In this document: in pieces, positions 61,130 to 64,000 of the stretch
Layout of the letters: each line of letters begins with the position of its first letter
Position numbering within the stretch: position 1 is the stretch's first letter
Assembly: GCF_001514065.1 (NCBI RefSeq)
Contig: NZ_KQ948423.1
Coordinates: forward strand, 558,001 to 622,000
From: Streptomyces antibioticus
GTDB taxonomy: Bacteria; Actinomycetota; Actinomycetes; Streptomycetales; Streptomycetaceae
Length of the DNA stretch: 64,000 nt
Direction of reading: 5' to 3'
Made by a program: the position numbers and the translations under genes
Notes under the pieces: model-generated
Told to the model about the DNA's origin: nothing
Databases searched by the model: none
Seen by the model: only the letters and a program-made list of their open reading frames with translations

Positions 61130-63268
61130 TCAGAGGGTTCGTATGTCGACCGTGTAGACCGAGCGACGGCCGTACGGGACGTACAGTGCGTCGCCCACCA
61201 GGGTGAGCGGGGCGCCGGTCGGGGAGCCGTCCACTGCTGCCTCGTCGCGGCCGTCGAGGGTGCCGTCGACCTTGCCGGTCGTCCGGTTGACGGCCGCGAG
61301 GCGGCCGCTGGGGGACGCCAGGTACAGGTGGGTGCCGGAGGCTATGGGCGGGCCCGCGAGTTCTACGCCGGAGTTGCCCTCCCACAGCTGGCGGCCGGTG
61401 TCCGGATCGACCGCGCGGATGCCGCCGGTGGCGAGGGTGAAGTAGAGGGTGCCGCCCGTGAGGGTGGGGGTCGCGGCCTCGGGCTCGGGCTGGGCGAGCT
61501 GCACCGTGGTGACGATGTGCGTGGACGTCTTGATCAGGGTCAGGGTGCGGCGGGCGCCGGTCGTGTTGAGCAGGAGCAGGCGGCCGTCGCGCCGGCCGAC
61601 GATGTTGGCGTCGCCCTTGAGGTTGACGGTCCAGCGGGGTTTTCCGGTGGCCGGGTCGAGCTCGCTGACGTTCGTGTTCTCTATGACGTCGGACGTGTAC
61701 TTCGCGGTGAGCAGGTACGCCTGTCCGCCGACACTGCGCAGCAGGCTCATGTACTGGTTCGGGTTCGGCAGAGGGCGCTTCCAGCGGACCTTGCCGGTCT
61801 CGGCGTCGAGAAGGGCGTACTGGCGGCCCGTCCTGCCGTAGACGGTGACGACACCCGCGGGGACGGCGGCGGAGGCGCCCTGGTCGCTGTTCGGCTCGGT
61901 GCCGTCCGCGCTGTCGGCGGTGACGGTCTTCCAGGCGACCCGGCCGGTCTCGGCGTCCAGGGCCTGGATCGTGTAGCGGTTCGAGTACGGCGTCTCGTCG
62001 TCGCCGGGCCGGTCGTCGGCGCCGTAGACGTACACGCGGCCGCCGCGGGCTCCGATGATCGTGCCCGCGCCGGAGCCGGCGCTGCCGAGGTCGGCGTCCT
62101 CGGCGGTCGGGTCCATGGGCCGGCCCCAGGTGTTGGCGCCGTCGGCCAGGGCGAAGCGGGTGGCCATGATCTCGTCGCCCGCGCAGACCAGGGAGGTGCC
62201 GGAGGCGACGCAGCGGTTGAAGAGGGTGGTGGGTCCCATCGGGTCCTTGTGGACGCTGGGGTCCTTCGCCTGCCGGTGCCAGGCCTCCCAGCCCGCGGGG
62301 AGCCGTCCCGGGTCGGCGTCGTCGTCGGTGAGGGCGAGGGTGGTGGTGGCCACGGCCGCGACGAGGGCCGTGCCGAGGGCGGTGAGCAGCCAGGGGCGGC
62401 CGCGGCGCCGACGGGGACGCGGGGCGTCGACGAGGGTCGGGGGGTCGGAGGCGGGCAGGGTGCCGTCGCGCAGGAGGCGGAGCAGTTCGTCCGCGCTGGG
62501 GCGGGACTTGGGCTCCTTGTCCAGGCAGAGGTGGATGAAGGGGAGCAACTCCTCGGGTACGTCGGCGAGTTCCGGGGTGCCCTCCACCACGCGGATCGCC
62601 GTCTCGTAGGGGCTCGGGCTGTCGAAGGGGCCCTTGCCGGAGGCGGCGAAGGCGACCACCGCGCCGAGGGAGAAGATGTCCGCCGCGGGACCCACCTCGT
62701 GCGGGGCGGAGAACTGCTCCGGGGACATGTAGGGCGGGGTGCCCATCACACGGCCGGTCTGGGTGAGGGCATCGGAGGCGGCGAGCCCGGTGGCGCGCGA
62801 GATGCCGAAGTCGATGACGCGCGGGCCGTCGTCGGCGAGCATCACGTTGGCCGGCTTCAGGTCCCGGTGGACGACGCCGGCGCGGTGGATGTCGCGGAGG
62901 GCCTCGGCGAGACCCGCGGCCAACTCCCGGGCACGGGGCGGCGGCAGCGGGCCGTGGACGCGTACGTGCGTGCCGAGGTCGGCGCCCGGTATGTGGAGCG
63001 TGGCCATCCAGGGGCGCGGCGCGTCGGCGTCCGCGTCCACCACGGGTGCGGTGAAGGCGCCGCTGACCTGGCGGGCGGCGTCCACCTCACGGCGGAACCG
63101 GGCGCGGAACTCGTCGTCGTCCGCGTACTGGCCGTGCACCACCTTGACCGCGAGGCGGCGGCCGGAGGCGGAACGGGCGAGGTAGACCACGCCCATGCCA
63201 CCGCTGCCCAGCCGGTCCTCGATGCGGTAACCGCCCACTTCCGCCGGGTCCGAGTCGCGCAGCGCCAT
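61130..63268 (-). CDS. membrane Ser/Thr protein kinase with PQQ-like extracytoplasmic propeller
   Basis: A 712-residue receptor-like kinase. The Hanks-type kinase domain (12-270) has GSGGMGVVYLA (P-loop), Lys42 in LAVKVV, the catalytic HRDLKPANV (Asp136), DFGISRA (153-159) and GTPPYMSPEQ. A basic juxtamembrane stretch and one helix (LLTALGTALVAAVATTTLAL, about 292-312) follow. The ~400-residue outer part is a PQQ/WD-like propeller with repeated DAETGRVAWK, DAETGKVRWK, DPATGKPRW, DPDTGRQLWEG units, probably a ligand sensor or protein-binding surface. The Cys pair NRCVASGTSLVCAG may be a disulfide. The ATG at 63268 follows a G-rich stretch. Ligand and substrates are unknown. Confidence 0.95.
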   Translation of the reverse strand: MALRDSDPAEVGGYRIEDRLGSGGMGVVYLARSASGRRLAVKVVHGQYADDDEFRARFRREVDAARQVSGAFTAPVVDADADAPRPWMATLHIPGADLGTHVRVHGPLPPPRARELAAGLAEALRDIHRAGVVHRDLKPANVMLADDGPRVIDFGISRATGLAASDALTQTGRVMGTPPYMSPEQFSAPHEVGPAADIFSLGAVVAFAASGKGPFDSPSPYETAIRVVEGTPELADVPEELLPFIHLCLDKEPKSRPSADELLRLLRDGTLPASDPPTLVDAPRPRRRRGRPWLLTALGTALVAAVATTTLALTDDDADPGRLPAGWEAWHRQAKDPSVHKDPMGPTTLFNRCVASGTSLVCAGDEIMATRFALADGANTWGRPMDPTAEDADLGSAGSGAGTIIGARGGRVYVYGADDRPGDDETPYSNRYTIQALDAETGRVAWKTVTADSADGTEPNSDQGASAAVPAGVVTVYGRTGRQYALLDAETGKVRWKRPLPNPNQYMSLLRSVGGQAYLLTAKYTSDVIENTNVSELDPATGKPRWTVNLKGDANIVGRRDGRLLLLNTTGARRTLTLIKTSTHIVTTVQLAQPEPEAATPTLTGGTLYFTLATGGIRAVDPDTGRQLWEGNSGVELAGPPIASGTHLYLASPSGRLAAVNRTTGKVDGTLDGRDEAAVDGSPTGAPLTLVGDALYVPYGRRSVYTVDIRTL

Positions 63269-63341
63269 CCCCGTACGTCCCCCCGTCCGTCACCGGCCCC
63301 CCTGACCGGGCTGGCCAGCCTAGCCCGGCGGCTCAACGGGG

Positions 63342-63536
63342 TCAGAACTGGATCGAGTTGATCGTCTCCGCTATCGAGTTGAGGAAGCGCTGGATGTCGT
63401 CGGCCATGCCTGTCGAGGCGAGGAAGAAGCCGAACAGCACGGCCACGACCGCGGGTCCGGCCTTGAGCGACCCGCCACGGATCAACACCACCATGATGAT
63501 CGCCAACAGCAGCACCACTGACAGCGAAATGGCCAC
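63342..63536 (-). CDS. small two-helix membrane protein
   Basis: A 64-residue protein: one hydrophobic helix (LSVVLLLAIIMVVLI), a short RGGSLKAGP turn, a second helix (AVVAVLFGFFLAST) and an amphipathic end (ADDIQRFLNSIAETINSIQF). The GTG at 63536 has AGGGTG about 8 bases upstream. The compact helical hairpin and amphipathic tail look conserved, but I cannot name a function. It lies 73 bp upstream of the kinase gene. Confidence 0.8.
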   Translation of the reverse strand: MAISLSVVLLLAIIMVVLIRGGSLKAGPAVVAVLFGFFLASTGMADDIQRFLNSIAETINSIQF

Positions 63537-63896
63537 AACTGATCACACCCTAGGTCGGTCCGCTCTCCCGGCCCGGGGGTGCCAGCCCCGCGCACCCCCG
63601 CCAGAACCATCGTGCCACCAACCAAGCCGCTGTATGCGGCAGGTGAGACATCGTTGACCACACCTGTGCCCGAACTGTGCGGTGCCGTCGGGGTCCGTGG
63701 CCAACACCCCACGTTCCGCACAGCAATTCGAGGGTGCGTCCACATGCGGATCGCGCAGGGAATTCGACCTGATCGTTTCGGTCTCCACACATCCCGTTCG
63801 CAGCTAATTCGAAAATGAGCGACAGCCCCAACCACCTTGCAAGAAGCGGACATTCCGCCGGAGTCGCCTGCTGGTCATATGCCCTATTTAGTCAGG
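63537..63896. other. 360-bp intergenic region without a supported gene
   Basis: Short open frames exist on both strands, but none has a good start site, a ribosome-binding site or a protein-like composition. The right part (about 63760-63896) is clearly AT-richer than the genome average, as in divergent promoter regions of Streptomyces. It probably carries promoters for the small membrane protein (minus) and for a plus-strand gene beginning near 63897. Confidence 0.5.
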
Positions 63897-64000
63897 ATGA
63901 ATCACACCAATACGACCCTTGCGGTGACGACTGGGCCTATCCATTCGCTGTGTTCACCGTCACGTGGAAAATGGCGTCGGCGTGCCGAAATATCGGGTAC
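63897..64000 (+). CDS. possible start of a plus-strand gene cut by the window edge
   Basis: From ATG 63897 a frame stays open for 34 codons to the edge (MNHTNTTLAVTTG, then IHSLCSPSRGKWRRRAE). The upstream bases are AT-rich, but the AGG before the ATG is too close to be a good ribosome-binding site. No family is recognisable from this fragment. Confidence 0.35.
   Translation, partial: MNHTNTTLAVTTGPIHSLCSPSRGKWRRRAEISG

Noticed and set aside
63550-63853. Several short overlapping open frames on both strands
   Set aside because: None has a good start site or protein-like composition, and they overlap one another in an AT-rich, promoter-like stretch.

Overview
This window is chromosomal DNA from a Streptomyces-like actinomycete. 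The evidence is very high G+C, frequent GTG starts, a Streptomyces-type gene order (proA/proB ... obg-rpmA-rplU ... rne ... mreBCD-mrdA-rodA ... ndk-folC-valS ... clpX-clpP2-clpP1-tig), a large RNase E with low-complexity extensions on both sides of its catalytic core, and two clpP genes. Most genes lie on the minus strand. No rRNA, CRISPR array, insertion sequence or prophage is visible.

Layout. 0-5.4 kb: two related single-pass membrane proteins, then proA, a small conserved gene and proB. 5.5-16.2 kb: a cell-wall glycopolymer locus with a pyruvyltransferase-fold protein, two large membrane-anchored TagF/TarL-like phosphotransferases, a TarS-like glycosyltransferase, a two-domain CDP-ribitol synthase-like enzyme and a Tat-exported PhoD phosphodiesterase. 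16.3-20.8 kb: three tandem secreted FG-GAP (seven-bladed propeller) proteins. 20.9-23.1 kb: obg-rpmA-rplU. 23.3-28.9 kb: an rmlA-rmlB-rmlD-glycosyltransferase-rmlC operon with 4-base overlaps between the first four genes, making dTDP-rhamnose. 29-34.1 kb: rne and the tRNA/rRNA-associated DUF2344 gene. 34.2-39 kb: an accessory-looking stretch with an internally repeated membrane protein, a secreted collagen-like protein, a multiply broken membrane glycosyltransferase pseudogene and an intact glycosyltransferase with an AT-rich start. 39-43.2 kb: the radical SAM partner of DUF2344, a CYTH-CHAD protein and an unknown gene. 43.2-49.6 kb: rodA-mrdA-mreD-mreC-mreB, the elongation/spore-wall machinery. 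49.9-55 kb: ndk, DUF4233, folC, valS. 55-63.5 kb: a proline/glycine-rich membrane protein, clpX, clpP2, clpP1, tig, tRNA-Pro, tRNA-Gly, a Ser/Thr kinase with an extracytoplasmic PQQ-like propeller and a small membrane protein.

The genes form a coherent cell-envelope neighbourhood. RmlABCD supplies dTDP-rhamnose and the Bcs1-like enzyme is expected to supply CDP-ribitol. The TagF-like enzymes would polymerise polyol phosphate, the TarS-like and other glycosyltransferases and the pyruvyltransferase would decorate it, and PhoD could recycle it. The Mre/PBP2/RodA machinery lies 30 kb away on the same strand. The best candidate for an incompletely described system is this wall-glycopolymer locus with its paired polymerases, together with the two membrane proteins sharing an SVVFDE-type motif. 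The 34-39 kb block is the most variable-looking part. All functional statements rest on motif recognition by eye; no database search was run.
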